NCBI GenBank assembly: GCA_022822545.1
Contig: JAJEBE010000045.1
Location: forward strand, 26,557 to 90,556
Length of the DNA: 64,000 nucleotides
Origin: Anaerolineae bacterium
GTDB lineage: Bacteria; Chloroflexota; Anaerolineae; Aggregatilineales; Phototrophicaceae
Direction of reading: 5' to 3'
The stretch's first letter is position 1, and every line of letters starts with the position of its first letter. Positions 34,608 to 43,758 of the stretch are shown here, piece by piece. A model generated the notes under the pieces. The model saw only the letters and a list, made by a program, of their open reading frames with translations. It was not told where the DNA came from and did not search any database. The translations under genes and the position numbers were made by a program.

Positions 34608-36215
34608 ATGAGCAAGCGATTACTTGTAAGGTTCGTATCTCTATTTGTGGTCACTACCATGCTGCTGGCGTCGCTGGCCGGAGCAGTGGTGGCGCAGGAC
34701 GAAGTGGTGCTGACATTTGGCATCAGCCGCCGGGTTGATACCCTTGATAATACGGCGACCGCCTTCTCCAGTGTGGAAGTCATCGTCGGCCACGTCTTTG
34801 ACACCCTGGTCAAACAGAATCCGCTCGGCTCCTTCCACCCGGCTTTGGCAACCAGTTGGTCGGTCAACGATGACGCGACCGAATACGTCTTCGAATTGCG
34901 CGATGACGTAACCTTCCATGATGGAACGCCATTCAATGCGGAGGCGGTCAAATACACTTTTGATCGCATCGTGCATCCCGACACCAAGTCGCAAATGGGT
35001 TTCAGCTTCATCGGACCCTATGAAGAATCGGAAGTGATTGATGACCACACCATTGCGGTGCGGTTCCGCGCGCCCAACGCCGCATTCCTGGATGGTCTTT
35101 CACATCCGCAGCTCGGCCCGGTCTCTCCCACGGCTGTCGAAGCCCTGGGCGCGGATTGGGGCTTTTCCGGCATTGTCGGCGCGGGTCCCTTCATGTTCGA
35201 GTCCTACACGCCCGATACAGAAGTAGTTCTGGTCAAGAACCCGGACTACAACTGGGGCGATGAAGCCGTATTCGGGATCACCGGACCGACCGCCCTAGAC
35301 CGGCTGATCTTCAAGATTCTGACCGATCCCGGCACCCGCTTGGCGGCGCTGGAAAGCGGCGAAGTCGACATGATCGACAATCTGCCGGGGCTTGATGTCG
35401 CGCGCCTGCAGGAAGATCCGAGTTTCGTCGTCAGCATCTACGACCAAGCCGGGCACGGCTATTCCTTGATGTTCAACCACCAGAATTCGCCAACGGATGA
35501 ACTGGCCGTGCGCAAGGCGATCGCCATGTCGGTTGATCTCGAGATCATGCAAGACATCGTCTATGACGGACTGGGATACAAGCCCTGCAGCGCGCTGACG
35601 GCTTCCATGGTCGGCTGGACGGATATCTTCTGCCATGTCAATCCCTACGATCCGGAAGCGGCCGGCGCATTGCTGGATGAAGCGGGCTGGGCCATGAATG
35701 ACGAAACCGGCATCCGCGAGCGCGATGGCGTTCCCTTGGTCGTGCGGCACTTCGGCGCTGACCGCCCCCTGGGCAATGCTACCGCGCAATTCCTGCGCGA
35801 AGACCTGGGCAACGTAGGCATCGATTTTGAGCTCAATATCTCGGATTTCTCGGCTTATATCACCAACGTAGTCGCTGGCTTGCATAATACGCAGCAATGG
35901 TGGGATACGCAGACCGATCCCGATGGCGTCTTCCGCACCCTCTTCCACTCGTCCAACGCCGGCGGCGGCTCCAACCGCAACAACTACATCAGCGATACGA
36001 TGGATAACATGATTGACGCCGCCGTTGGCATCAGCGATCAGGCGGCGCGGATTGCGGCTTATGCCGAAATCCAACAGATCCTGGCTGACGAAGTGGTCAT
36101 GATGTATCTGAACGATCCGGTTGTCACCTATGCCGCTATCCCTGCGGTCCAGAATGTGACGATCCTCGGCGGTGGTTTCGTGCCGGACTTCTATTCGGCT
36201 ACCATGGACGGATAG
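34608..36215 (+). CDS. Peptide-type ABC transporter substrate-binding protein
   Basis: The 535-residue family 5 binding protein has a signal peptide (MSKRLLVRFVSLFVVTTMLL, cleavage near 'VVAQ'). Motifs include 'EYVFELRDDVTFHDGTPFNA', 'VRKAIAMSVDLEIMQDIVYD' and 'PYDPEAAGALLDEAGWAM'. AGGAG stands 7 bases upstream of the ATG. It is followed by two permeases but no ATPase. The neighbouring N-acyl deacylase suggests the ligand could be an acylated amino acid or short peptide. Confidence 0.93.
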   Translation: MSKRLLVRFVSLFVVTTMLLASLAGAVVAQDEVVLTFGISRRVDTLDNTATAFSSVEVIVGHVFDTLVKQNPLGSFHPALATSWSVNDDATEYVFELRDDVTFHDGTPFNAEAVKYTFDRIVHPDTKSQMGFSFIGPYEESEVIDDHTIAVRFRAPNAAFLDGLSHPQLGPVSPTAVEALGADWGFSGIVGAGPFMFESYTPDTEVVLVKNPDYNWGDEAVFGITGPTALDRLIFKILTDPGTRLAALESGEVDMIDNLPGLDVARLQEDPSFVVSIYDQAGHGYSLMFNHQNSPTDELAVRKAIAMSVDLEIMQDIVYDGLGYKPCSALTASMVGWTDIFCHVNPYDPEAAGALLDEAGWAMNDETGIRERDGVPLVVRHFGADRPLGNATAQFLREDLGNVGIDFELNISDFSAYITNVVAGLHNTQQWWDTQTDPDGVFRTLFHSSNAGGGSNRNNYISDTMDNMIDAAVGISDQAARIAAYAEIQQILADEVVMMYLNDPVVTYAAIPAVQNVTILGGGFVPDFYSATMDG

Positions 36216-36245
36216 TCTCATCACAGACGCCGTCAGATTAAGACA

Positions 36246-36275
36246 GGTAGGGGCAGGCAGCCTGTCCCTACCTCA
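36246..36275. repeat. Palindromic repeat, TAGGGGCAGGC variant
   Basis: GGTAGGGGCAGGC-AGCCTGTCCCTACC is an inverted repeat in the gap between the binding-protein and permease genes. It resembles the dispersed GGGCGAC family with a different inner stem. Confidence 0.65.
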
Positions 36276-36323
36276 CAATGAGAGTCTTGCTGGTTCACGC
36301 GCAGCCGCAAAGTTTCCTCGCTC

Positions 36324-37247
36324 ATGAGCAAGTACCTGGCCAGCCGCTTGCTGCAAACGATCCCGACGGTCTTCCTGATTACGGTCGTCGTATTTCTCAT
36401 GCTGCACCTGTCCCCGGGCGATCCCGTGCTCGTGTTCATCGGCGACAAGCAAAGCACGCCCGAACAACGCGAAAAAATCCGCGAAGACATGGGCTTGAAT
36501 CGCCCCCTGCACATCCAGTACCTGACTTATATGGGCAATGCCCTGCGAGGCGATTTGGGACGTTCGCTGCAGACCAACGTGCCGGTCATGGCGCAAATCG
36601 TGAATCGACTGCCATGGACCATTGAGCTGTCGTTTGCGGCGCTGTTCATCGCCTCTGTGATTGGCATATCCGTCGGCATCATCGCCGCGCTCTATCACAA
36701 TACCATCATCGATACGCTGGCGATGGCCTTTGCTTTGGTCGGCATTTCCATGCCGGTCTACTGGTCATCGCTTTTGCTGATTCTGTTTTTCGCCGTGCGC
36801 CTGCGTGTATTGCCCGCCATTGGCCAGGGCGGTGTCGAAAGACTGATACTGCCGGCGACAGCGCTGGCGCTGGTCTCGGCCGGTTCACTGGCGCGCATGG
36901 TGCGCTCGAGCATGCTCGAGGTGCTCAACCAGGATTTCGTCTTGACCGCGCGCTCCAAAGGCATCACCGAACGCATCGTCGTTATCCGCCATGTCCTGCG
37001 CAACGCGCTAATCCCAGTGGTAACGATACTCGGATTGATCCTCGGCTACACACTCAGCGGCGCCGTGATTACCGAGACGATTTTCGCCCGGCTGGGCATC
37101 GGCCAGAAATATGTCGAAGCCGTGGTGCAAAAGGACTTCACTGTGGTGCAAGGGATGACGCTATTCATCGCGATGATGTATGTCCTGGTCAATATCGCGG
37201 TGGACGTGGTTTACGCCTTTATCGATCCGCGGATTCGCTATGACTAA
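36324..37247 (+). CDS. Peptide-type ABC permease (DppB-like)
   Basis: The 307-residue permease begins 'MSKYLASRLLQTIPTVFLIT' and carries 'LNRPLHIQYLTYMGNALRGD' and the ATPase-contact loop 'LTARSKGITERIVVIRHVL'. Six membrane segments are evident. It overlaps the DppC-like gene by 8 bases and belongs to the second peptide-type importer. Confidence 0.92.
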   Translation: MSKYLASRLLQTIPTVFLITVVVFLMLHLSPGDPVLVFIGDKQSTPEQREKIREDMGLNRPLHIQYLTYMGNALRGDLGRSLQTNVPVMAQIVNRLPWTIELSFAALFIASVIGISVGIIAALYHNTIIDTLAMAFALVGISMPVYWSSLLLILFFAVRLRVLPAIGQGGVERLILPATALALVSAGSLARMVRSSMLEVLNQDFVLTARSKGITERIVVIRHVLRNALIPVVTILGLILGYTLSGAVITETIFARLGIGQKYVEAVVQKDFTVVQGMTLFIAMMYVLVNIAVDVVYAFIDPRIRYD

Positions 37248-38124
37248 TGTGGATGCGACGCCGGCCGAACTGGGCCACGCTCAGTCGTCGAAGGGGTCTC
37301 GATTTTTCAGGCGGGTCCTGCGTTCGCGCAATGTGGTCGCGGGAGCGGCGATCCTGCTCGCGGTGACGCTCTTGGTGGCCTTGGCGCCGCACATCAGCCC
37401 CTATAGCCCGACCGAGCAATTCCGCCGCAATCGCCTGCAACCGGCGGATGCCGAATTTCTCTTGGGCACGGATAACCTGGGCCGCGACATCTGGTCGCGA
37501 ATCCTCTACGGCGGCCAGGTGTCGCTGCAAGTTGGCATCATCTCGGTCGCCATCGGCGCGACCCTCGGCGCGCTGCTCGGCTTGCTCGCCGGCTATCTTG
37601 GCGGCCATGCGGATACCATCATCATGCGCTTCATCGATGTGATGATGGCCTTCCCAGGCATATTGCTGTCCCTCGTCATCGTCGCCGTATTAGGCCGCAA
37701 TCTGCACAATGTCATGGTCGCGGTCGGCTTGTCCTCGGTGCCGGTCTATACCCGCGTCGTGCGCGGCAGCACGCTCTCGGTTAAACAATTCGACTTTATC
37801 GTGGCGGCGCAGGCGCTGGGCGGCAGCTCGTGGCGCATCATGATGCGGCATATTCTGCCCAACGTGGCGGCGCCGCTCACGGTGGTAGCTACCAACGGCG
37901 TGGCCAGCGCGATTATCACGGGCGCCGCCCTGAGCTTCCTCGGGCTGGGGCAGCAGCCGCCCGATCCCGAATGGGGCTTGATGCTCAACGAAGGCCGCGA
38001 GTTCATCCGCGTCGCCGCCTGGGTCACGACCTATCCCGGCCTGGCCATCATGGTCACCGTGCTGGCGATCAACCTGCTGGGCGATGGCCTGCGCGATATC
38101 CTCGACCCGCGCTTGAAGCTCTGA
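37240..38124 (+). CDS. Peptide-type ABC permease (DppC-like)
   Basis: From the ATG at 37240 the product has 294 residues. It shows 'LLGTDNLGRDIWSRILYGG', typical of the periplasmic loop, and 'AAQALGGSSWRIMMRHILP' in the ATPase-contact loop. It ends the importer operon; the next gene is on the opposite strand. No ATPase for this importer is present in the window unless it shares the fused one at 52567-54810. Confidence 0.92.
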   Translation: MTNVDATPAELGHAQSSKGSRFFRRVLRSRNVVAGAAILLAVTLLVALAPHISPYSPTEQFRRNRLQPADAEFLLGTDNLGRDIWSRILYGGQVSLQVGIISVAIGATLGALLGLLAGYLGGHADTIIMRFIDVMMAFPGILLSLVIVAVLGRNLHNVMVAVGLSSVPVYTRVVRGSTLSVKQFDFIVAAQALGGSSWRIMMRHILPNVAAPLTVVATNGVASAIITGAALSFLGLGQQPPDPEWGLMLNEGREFIRVAAWVTTYPGLAIMVTVLAINLLGDGLRDILDPRLKL

Positions 38125-38136
38125 CGCCCCGCTTCT

Positions 38137-38847
38137 CTAGTCCGGCGCTTCAAATAGCATTGAATGCAGCGTGAAATCCCCCGTGGTAATGCCGCGCGGC
38201 AAGCTCGCCACCGTATGCGCCATCTCGGCAATCGTCTCCGGCTGCACGAGCGCCGCCTTGTCGATGCCCGGCGACGCCGCCTCGCGCATGGGCGTATCAG
38301 CCGGCCCCGGCGAGATCATCACGACGCGGATCCGCTCGGACCGCAACTCGGCCGCCAGCGAACCGGTCAAGCCCTTCAAGCCGACTTTGGCCGCCGTGTA
38401 AGCGGTGACCGTCGGCACGGATATTGACGTGACAATCGAGCCGATGTTGATGATGCTGGCGTTATCGCTGCGCCGCAAGTTTGGCAGCAAGGTCCGCGAA
38501 AGGATATAAGGCGCGCGCAAGTTCACGCGCAGGATGTGATCGAGCTGCTCGTCCGAAGTATCCTCCATGAGCGCGATCAGCCAGTCGCCAGCGCAGTTGA
38601 CGAGGATGTCCAGCGCCTCGCCTTCAAGCGCCGCGCCAAAAGCCGCTACCGCCCCGTCATCGGTGACATCCAGCGCCTGGAAGCTTGCCTCGCCGCCGGA
38701 AGCCGCGATCTCCTCCGCGACCGCCCGCAGCTTGCTTTCCGTCCTGCCGACTAGGATCGTCTTGATGCCGGCCGCCGCGAATCTCAGGGCGATCGCCCGT
38801 CCGGTGCCCTGCCCGGCGCCGGTGATGACTGCTTGTCGCTTTGTCAT
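38137..38847 (-). CDS. SDR-family oxidoreductase
   Basis: The 236-residue short-chain dehydrogenase has 'TGAGQGTG' near residue 9, 'NCAGD' (NNAG variant), and the catalytic Ser-Tyr-Lys within 'NIGSIVTSISVPTVTAYTAA' plus the following K. GGAGGG stands 4 bases before the ATG. It converges with the second importer and lies just downstream of the homocysteine methyltransferase-like gene. Substrate not predictable. Confidence 0.9.
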   Translation of the reverse strand: MTKRQAVITGAGQGTGRAIALRFAAAGIKTILVGRTESKLRAVAEEIAASGGEASFQALDVTDDGAVAAFGAALEGEALDILVNCAGDWLIALMEDTSDEQLDHILRVNLRAPYILSRTLLPNLRRSDNASIINIGSIVTSISVPTVTAYTAAKVGLKGLTGSLAAELRSERIRVVMISPGPADTPMREAASPGIDKAALVQPETIAEMAHTVASLPRGITTGDFTLHSMLFEAPD

Positions 38848-38869
38848 AAGCCCTCCAGTCGCGGTCGCT

Positions 38870-39766
38870 CTAGGCGCCGCTGTCTATCAAACTGCGCAAA
38901 CGCTTGATATGCGCCGGGCCGATCTCGCAGCAGCCGCCGACGATGGACGCGCCCGCCTCGATCCAGTTCGCTGCATGGCCCGCGTAAACCTCCGGCGGCA
39001 AATCCGCCCGGCTCGATAGCTGCACGACGCCGCCCTCTTCCTCCCAGTCATCGGGAATCTCCACGAAGCCGTTGGCATAGGCGCCGTAGGCCAAGCCGCT
39101 CGCCCGCAATATCGGCAGGGCGCTGTTGATGCTGTCGGGCGTGCAGCAGTTGATCAGCAGCGCATCGGGCCTGTTGTCGCCCAAGCCTTCGATCACAGCC
39201 GCCAGGCTTTCGCCGCCGCGCAAATCAGTCGCGCCGTGGTCGTCCAGCGTCAGCGCCAGCCAGACTGTTTTCTCCCGCCCGCCAGCCGCCTGCAGGAAGG
39301 CCCGCGCCTCAAAGCTGGTCGACAGCGTCTCGCCCAGGAAGATATCGACATAAGGATGCAGCAGGTCCATCAACTCGCCGAATTGAGCGGCGGTCTCGTC
39401 AAAGCTGAGCGCAAATTCGTTGACATAGCTGGCTTCCAACGGCGGCAGGCTGGCCGCGATGCGCGTATCGCCCGCGCCGAAGTCCGCGCGCGCCCGGTTC
39501 GCCAATTCGCCGGCGATGCGCGCCAGCTCCTCAAAGCGGTCTTCAATGCCGGCATGGCGCAGGCGGGGGCGCGTACTGCCGTAGGTATCGGTGGTGATGA
39601 CATCGGCGCCGGCTTGAATGTAATCGCGATGAATCTCGTAGACCAGTTCCGGCTTCTCATACAAGGCCGCCACCGCCCACTCGCCATAAGCGCCCTTGCC
39701 GCCGCGATTGACAATCTCCTGGCCCATGCCGCCATCAAGCAGGATGGGTTTCCCCTTGGTGCTCAT
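38870..39766 (-). CDS. Homocysteine S-methyltransferase family protein
   Basis: The 298-residue TIM-barrel protein has the three zinc cysteines of the family: one in 'LLINCCTPDSI' and two in 'IVGGCCEIGPAHI'. 'LLDGGMGQEIV' at the N-terminus and 'GADVITTDTYG' are also conserved. Known members methylate homocysteine using S-methylmethionine or betaine; some act on selenocysteine. GGAGG precedes the start. It is 22 bases upstream of the SDR gene and probably co-transcribed. Confidence 0.9.
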   Translation of the reverse strand: MSTKGKPILLDGGMGQEIVNRGGKGAYGEWAVAALYEKPELVYEIHRDYIQAGADVITTDTYGSTRPRLRHAGIEDRFEELARIAGELANRARADFGAGDTRIAASLPPLEASYVNEFALSFDETAAQFGELMDLLHPYVDIFLGETLSTSFEARAFLQAAGGREKTVWLALTLDDHGATDLRGGESLAAVIEGLGDNRPDALLINCCTPDSINSALPILRASGLAYGAYANGFVEIPDDWEEEGGVVQLSSRADLPPEVYAGHAANWIEAGASIVGGCCEIGPAHIKRLRSLIDSGA

Positions 39767-40188
39767 GCGCTTTCGGCCTCCTTCTTCAGTTGCAGCGCGA
39801 TTCTAGCATGTCTGCAAACGGCTCACAATAAGGTCGGCCCTCTGGGAGTGGCGAGTTTATGGACATCGGTACAAGCTCCTTTCCCCTCACAAAGAGTGAG
39901 TTTTCCTAGCGGCCGCACAGGGCTGAAACCCCTCCCTCATTTTGGGCTGAGGAGCGGATATGTTTGAGAAAATGGAGTCTTCGGGCGACTGATCAGCCAG
40001 TGGCTGCCCCTGCAATTGTCAAAACGGTAGGGGCGACCCGGTGGGTCGCCCGAACTTTCGAGCATAATTAATCTCGCAATCCAGCGTGACGCTTAGGTGT
40101 CCGCTCCTCAACTCATTTTTTGGGGTTTGGGGTGGGGGTAAGCGAGGCGCATGTTCACACTTTTCTCCATTTCCTGCCTCTCAAAAAA
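39767..40188. other. Intergenic region with repeats
   Basis: No gene is evident in this stretch before the methyltransferase promoter. It contains a perfect palindromic element GGGGCGACCC-GGGTCGCCCG at about 40034-40054 and GC-rich/T-rich segments that partly repeat each other (GGCTGAGGAGCGG near 39944 and CCGCTCCTCAAC near 40100). Confidence 0.6.
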
Positions 40189-40217
40189 TTGACACAGTTG
40201 TTCTAATTTGCTAAAAT
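40189..40217 (+). promoter_or_regulatory. Strong sigma-70-like promoter of the second DNA methyltransferase
   Basis: TTGACA (40189-40194) and TAAAAT (40212-40217) are 17 bases apart. The -10 ends 26 bases before the ATG, and GGGAGA lies between, so the leader is short. Confidence 0.7.
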
Positions 40218-40243
40218 AGTCACAAACTAGCCGGGAGAACATT

Positions 40244-41074
40244 ATGCGGCAGATTGATGCGACCGCAACAGGGCGACCGTCGACCGATACCGCCAAGCTC
40301 ATCATCGGCAATTGCGTCGATGTGATGCGTTCTTGGCCCGACAGCATCGTCCAACTCACCGTCACATCGCCGCCTTACGACAGCCTGCGAGATTACCAGG
40401 GTTACGACTTTCCTTTTGGAGACATCGCTGCCGAGCTGTACCGCGTGACGGCCGAGGGCGGCGTGGTCGTCTGGGTAGTCGGCGACCGCATCCAGGGCGG
40501 CCGCAGCCTGACCTCCTTCCGCCAAGCCCTCGCCTTTCAAGAGATCGGTTTTTCCGCCCACGATGTGATGATATACCAAAAGAAAAATACGCCTTTCATG
40601 CGCAGCAACGCCTACACCAACGCCTACGAGATGATGTTTGTCCTGTCAAAAGGCAAGCCGGCGACATTCAACCCCTTGAAGGCGCCGACCCAACGCAACG
40701 GCCTTGAGATGCTGCCGCACAACAAGCTGTCCGATGGCGTCAACAAGAAGAAACTGGGCGAACTCAAGAAGGAGAAAACGCGCACCAATATCTGGTCCTA
40801 CGCCGTCGGGCTGGGCGGCACGACATCGGATCGCATCGCCTTCCAGCATCCGGCCGTCTTCCCGGAGAAACTGGCGCAAGACCATATCCTGTCCTGGAGC
40901 AACCCGGGCGATCTCGTGCTCGACCCCATGTGCGGCTCGGGCACGACCGGCAAGATGGCTCTGCTCAACGACCGCCGCTTCATCGGCATCGACATCTCCG
41001 CTGACTACATCGACATCGCCCGCCAAAGACTCGCCGACTGCGGCTTGGCTGTGGCGGTCGAAACGGCAAGTTGA
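40244..41074 (+). CDS. DNA methyltransferase, TSPPY type (probable N4-cytosine)
   Basis: The 276-residue protein has the catalytic motif SPPY at 42-45 and the AdoMet motif 'LDPMCGSGTTGKM' at about 226-238, again the beta-class order. SPPY favours N4-cytosine methylation, though some N6-adenine enzymes carry it. 'NAYTNAYEMMFVLSKGKP' is common in this group. No restriction endonuclease is recognisable in the following 600 bases or before it, so it appears solitary. Its strong promoter suggests it is constantly expressed. Confidence 0.9.
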   Translation: MRQIDATATGRPSTDTAKLIIGNCVDVMRSWPDSIVQLTVTSPPYDSLRDYQGYDFPFGDIAAELYRVTAEGGVVVWVVGDRIQGGRSLTSFRQALAFQEIGFSAHDVMIYQKKNTPFMRSNAYTNAYEMMFVLSKGKPATFNPLKAPTQRNGLEMLPHNKLSDGVNKKKLGELKKEKTRTNIWSYAVGLGGTTSDRIAFQHPAVFPEKLAQDHILSWSNPGDLVLDPMCGSGTTGKMALLNDRRFIGIDISADYIDIARQRLADCGLAVAVETAS

Positions 41075-41688
41075 GAAATGCCCCCGATTTTTGCCATACG
41101 CGACTATATAGTCGCCTGTTCCAGCCCAAAATCTGCTACCCTCAGACCATGACCGCCTTAACCCAAACCAAGCGCCCTTCCACGCCAAAGCCAATCGAAT
41201 TTCGCCAATGGCCAGATTGCCAGATTGCCAAAAAAACTTTTCCGCGAACAAAGTCGCGTCCGCCGCAGCCGGAAATTATCAAAAACTCCTTTTTATGATA
41301 GAAAAAAGTTTAGCCTCTATCGATTATCGTTTATCAATAATTTATCAGACCGACCCGTCTATTCCCGTCCGGCGCGCCAAGAGCTCCTTGGGCAGTGTAT
41401 CGAAGTCAGTTGAAATTCAAATGAGCCAGATTCAGTTTCACAGCAGGTCACGCAGGGCGCCTGGGCGCCAACCGCCGATATTGACCGTTAAGGCGCGAAG
41501 ACACAAAGAAAAAGACATATTTTCCAATATGATTCTCGGTGTCCTCGTTTCTCTCGGTGTACTCGGTGGTAAAGTTTTTTCAGTTTCAACCGAAATGGAT
41601 GCACTACCGCTCGTTGCTCCCTTTGCCATTAGTCATGAAATCGCTACAATAGCTAGCCAACAGAATCAGCAAGTGAAATGAGCCTGTC
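41075..41688. other. 614 bases without a convincing gene
   Basis: This AT-richer stretch begins with a 16-base palindrome (41100-41115) and contains degenerate CACAGAG-like repeat remnants (GCGCGAAGACACAAAG near 41491; TCTCGGTGTACTCGGTGGT near 41553). The one open frame of notable length (41208-41681) has no domain and spans repeats. Confidence 0.6.
41100..41115. repeat. Perfect 16-base palindrome GCGACTATATAGTCGC
   Basis: This sequence is its own reverse complement and lies 26 bases after the methyltransferase stop. It could form the stem of a transcript hairpin or bind a dimeric protein. No T-run follows. Confidence 0.6.
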
Positions 41689-42945
41689 ATGGACGATGTG
41701 ACAATCCCCACCCTTCATCCGATCAAGCAATCCTTGCCCAAAGGCGAGCCGGTTGATATCGACCGGACGCTCGAGGCCGAATTCGCGCGGCTGGACCTGG
41801 CGGCGCAGGTCAAAGGCAAGCGCATCGCCCTCGGCTTCGGCAGCCGCGGCATCGCCCAAATCGACCGCATCGCCGGAAAGCTGGTGGCGCTGGTCAAAGC
41901 GGCCGGCGGCGCGCCCTTCATCGTGCCGGCTATGGGCAGCCACGGCGGCGGCACGCCCGAAGGCCAGATCGACGTGCTGGACGGGCTGGGCATCAGCGAG
42001 GCGACCATGGGCTGCCCCATTCACGCGACGATGGAAGTGGTGGACACCGGCGTCACAAGCACCGGCTTGCCCGCCTATCTGGACAAGAATGTCGCCGAAG
42101 CCGACGGGCTGATCATCAGCAATCGCGCGAAAGTCCACACCGATTTCCACGGACCGCATGAAAGCGGCTTGCTCAAGATGCTGGCGGTTGGGCTGGGCAA
42201 GGAGACGGGCGCCCGCACGATCCATCAGCAGGGCGTGGTCGGCTTGCGCGATTATATGCCCGTCATCGCCCAGCACCTGTTCTCGCCCAGCAACTTCCTC
42301 GCCGGTTTCGGCGTGGTCGAAGACGGCTACCACGAGGTGGCGCAGTTGGAAGGCTTCAACGCCGCTACGGTCGTCGAAGGCGACCAGCGCCTCTTGCAGC
42401 GCTCGCGCGAATTGATGCCGCGGCTGCCCGTCGACGATATCGATGTGCTCATCATCGACGAGATGGGCAAGAATATCAGCGGCGCCGGCATGGATACCAA
42501 TATCATCGGCCGCTGGATGGTCGAAGGCGAGCCCGAGCCCGAATCGCCGCGGATCAAGCGCATCGCCATCCTCGACCTGACGCCGGAATCCCACGGCAAC
42601 GCGACCACTTACGGCCTGGCCGATTTCATGTCGCGCAAGCTCTTCGACAAGATCGACTTTCCCATCACCACCAAGAACATGTTCACCAGCGGCTTCCTGC
42701 TCCGCTGCCGCATGCCCCTCGTCTTCGAAAACGACGAGGAAACGATCAAAGCGGCCCTCTTTGACGCTTTCCGCAGCGACCCGTCGCAATGCGCGGGGGC
42801 CCGCGTCGTGCGCATCAAGAACACGCTGGCGCTGGAGAATGTCTGGGTCAGCGCCAATATCGCCGCCGAGCTCAACGGCAACGGCGCCGTCGAAATCGGC
42901 GAGCGGGCGGCTGAACTAGCTTTCGCCGGCGGGACGCTGGTCTAG
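41689..42945 (+). CDS. LarA-like (DUF2088) protein
   Basis: The 418-residue product resembles the LarA superfamily of nickel-pincer-nucleotide racemases and epimerases. The first domain has 'PAMGSHGGGTPEGQ' (80-93) and 'HTDFHGPHESGLLKMLAVG' (150-168), positions where LarA proteins place the His and Lys residues that hold the cofactor. The genes that make the cofactor (larB, larC, larE) are not in the window. A role as a hydroxyacid racemase or epimerase fits the neighbouring hydroxyacid enzymes, but specificity cannot be inferred. The gene converges with the sugar-isomerase gene at 6 bases. Confidence 0.7.
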   Translation: MDDVTIPTLHPIKQSLPKGEPVDIDRTLEAEFARLDLAAQVKGKRIALGFGSRGIAQIDRIAGKLVALVKAAGGAPFIVPAMGSHGGGTPEGQIDVLDGLGISEATMGCPIHATMEVVDTGVTSTGLPAYLDKNVAEADGLIISNRAKVHTDFHGPHESGLLKMLAVGLGKETGARTIHQQGVVGLRDYMPVIAQHLFSPSNFLAGFGVVEDGYHEVAQLEGFNAATVVEGDQRLLQRSRELMPRLPVDDIDVLIIDEMGKNISGAGMDTNIIGRWMVEGEPEPESPRIKRIAILDLTPESHGNATTYGLADFMSRKLFDKIDFPITTKNMFTSGFLLRCRMPLVFENDEETIKAALFDAFRSDPSQCAGARVVRIKNTLALENVWVSANIAAELNGNGAVEIGERAAELAFAGGTLV

Positions 42946-42951
42946 CGCCGC

Positions 42952-43728
42952 TCAGTGCAAACCCAGCGCGCGCAGATTCCGGTAGCTGATGGCCAGGCTG
43001 TCGAAGGGGTCGCCCTGGCAGAGGTCCTGCTCGACCGCGTACCATTCGACGCCGGCCCGGGCGCAAGCCGCCAGGATGGCCGGGAAGTTCATATTGCCCG
43101 CGCCGACCTCGGCAAACATCTGTTGGCCGCGTCCGTCTTCGCTGGGCAGCATGACCATATCTTTGAGGTGCGCCACCGGCATGCGCCCGGTCACGCGCTC
43201 GATCCAGGCCACCGGGTCGCCGCCGCCGTGCTGCACCCAGTAGGTATCGAGCTCGGCTTGCAGGTAGCGCGGGTCGGTCTCCTCGAGCAGCAGTTCCAGG
43301 CCGGTCCGCCCGCCGAATTGGACGAACTCGAAGCTGTGATTGTGGTAGCTGAAAGTCAGGTCGGCGCGGGCCAGTTGCTCGCCGATGCGGTTGGCGATCT
43401 CGGCGAAGCGGCGGAAGCCGGCCTCGCCCGCGCGGAATTCCGGCGGCATGCTGCCGATGGCGACGTGGCGGCAATCCCAGAGCCGGTGCTGGGCGATGAC
43501 GGCGTCGATGTCCTTGAGCAAATCGGCAAAGGCGACATGAGTATTGCAGATGGTCAAGCCATTGTCCTCGGTGATGCCTTTGACATCGGCATCCGAGATA
43601 TCGCCGAGGGCCGAGGTCTGCACCGCCTCGTAGCCGATGGCGCGGATCTTCTTCATGCTCGCCTCGAAGTCGGGGCGCGTTTTGATGTGGTCGCGGATGG
43701 TGTAGAGTTGCGCGGCTATTTGGGTCAT
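42952..43728 (-). CDS. Sugar phosphate isomerase/epimerase-like TIM barrel
   Basis: The 258-residue protein belongs to the AP-endonuclease-2/xylose-isomerase-like TIM barrels: 'AAQLYTIRDHIKTRPDFEAS' at the start, 'TFSYHNHSFEFVQFGGRTG' and 'QAELDTYWVQHGGGDPVAWI' supply metal-binding acids and histidines, and the end has 'EVGAGNMNFPAILAAC'. GGAGG precedes the ATG. It is the last gene in the long minus-strand run. Such proteins isomerise or epimerise sugars, inosose or ketoacids. Confidence 0.88.
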   Translation of the reverse strand: MTQIAAQLYTIRDHIKTRPDFEASMKKIRAIGYEAVQTSALGDISDADVKGITEDNGLTICNTHVAFADLLKDIDAVIAQHRLWDCRHVAIGSMPPEFRAGEAGFRRFAEIANRIGEQLARADLTFSYHNHSFEFVQFGGRTGLELLLEETDPRYLQAELDTYWVQHGGGDPVAWIERVTGRMPVAHLKDMVMLPSEDGRGQQMFAEVGAGNMNFPAILAACARAGVEWYAVEQDLCQGDPFDSLAISYRNLRALGLH

Positions 43729-43758
43729 GGCGTTTCGCCTCCTCGCGGTCAGATATCC

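Noticed and set aside
41208..41681. Open frame of 157 codons on the + strand
   Set aside because: Its translation covers degenerate dispersed repeats and has no conserved features.
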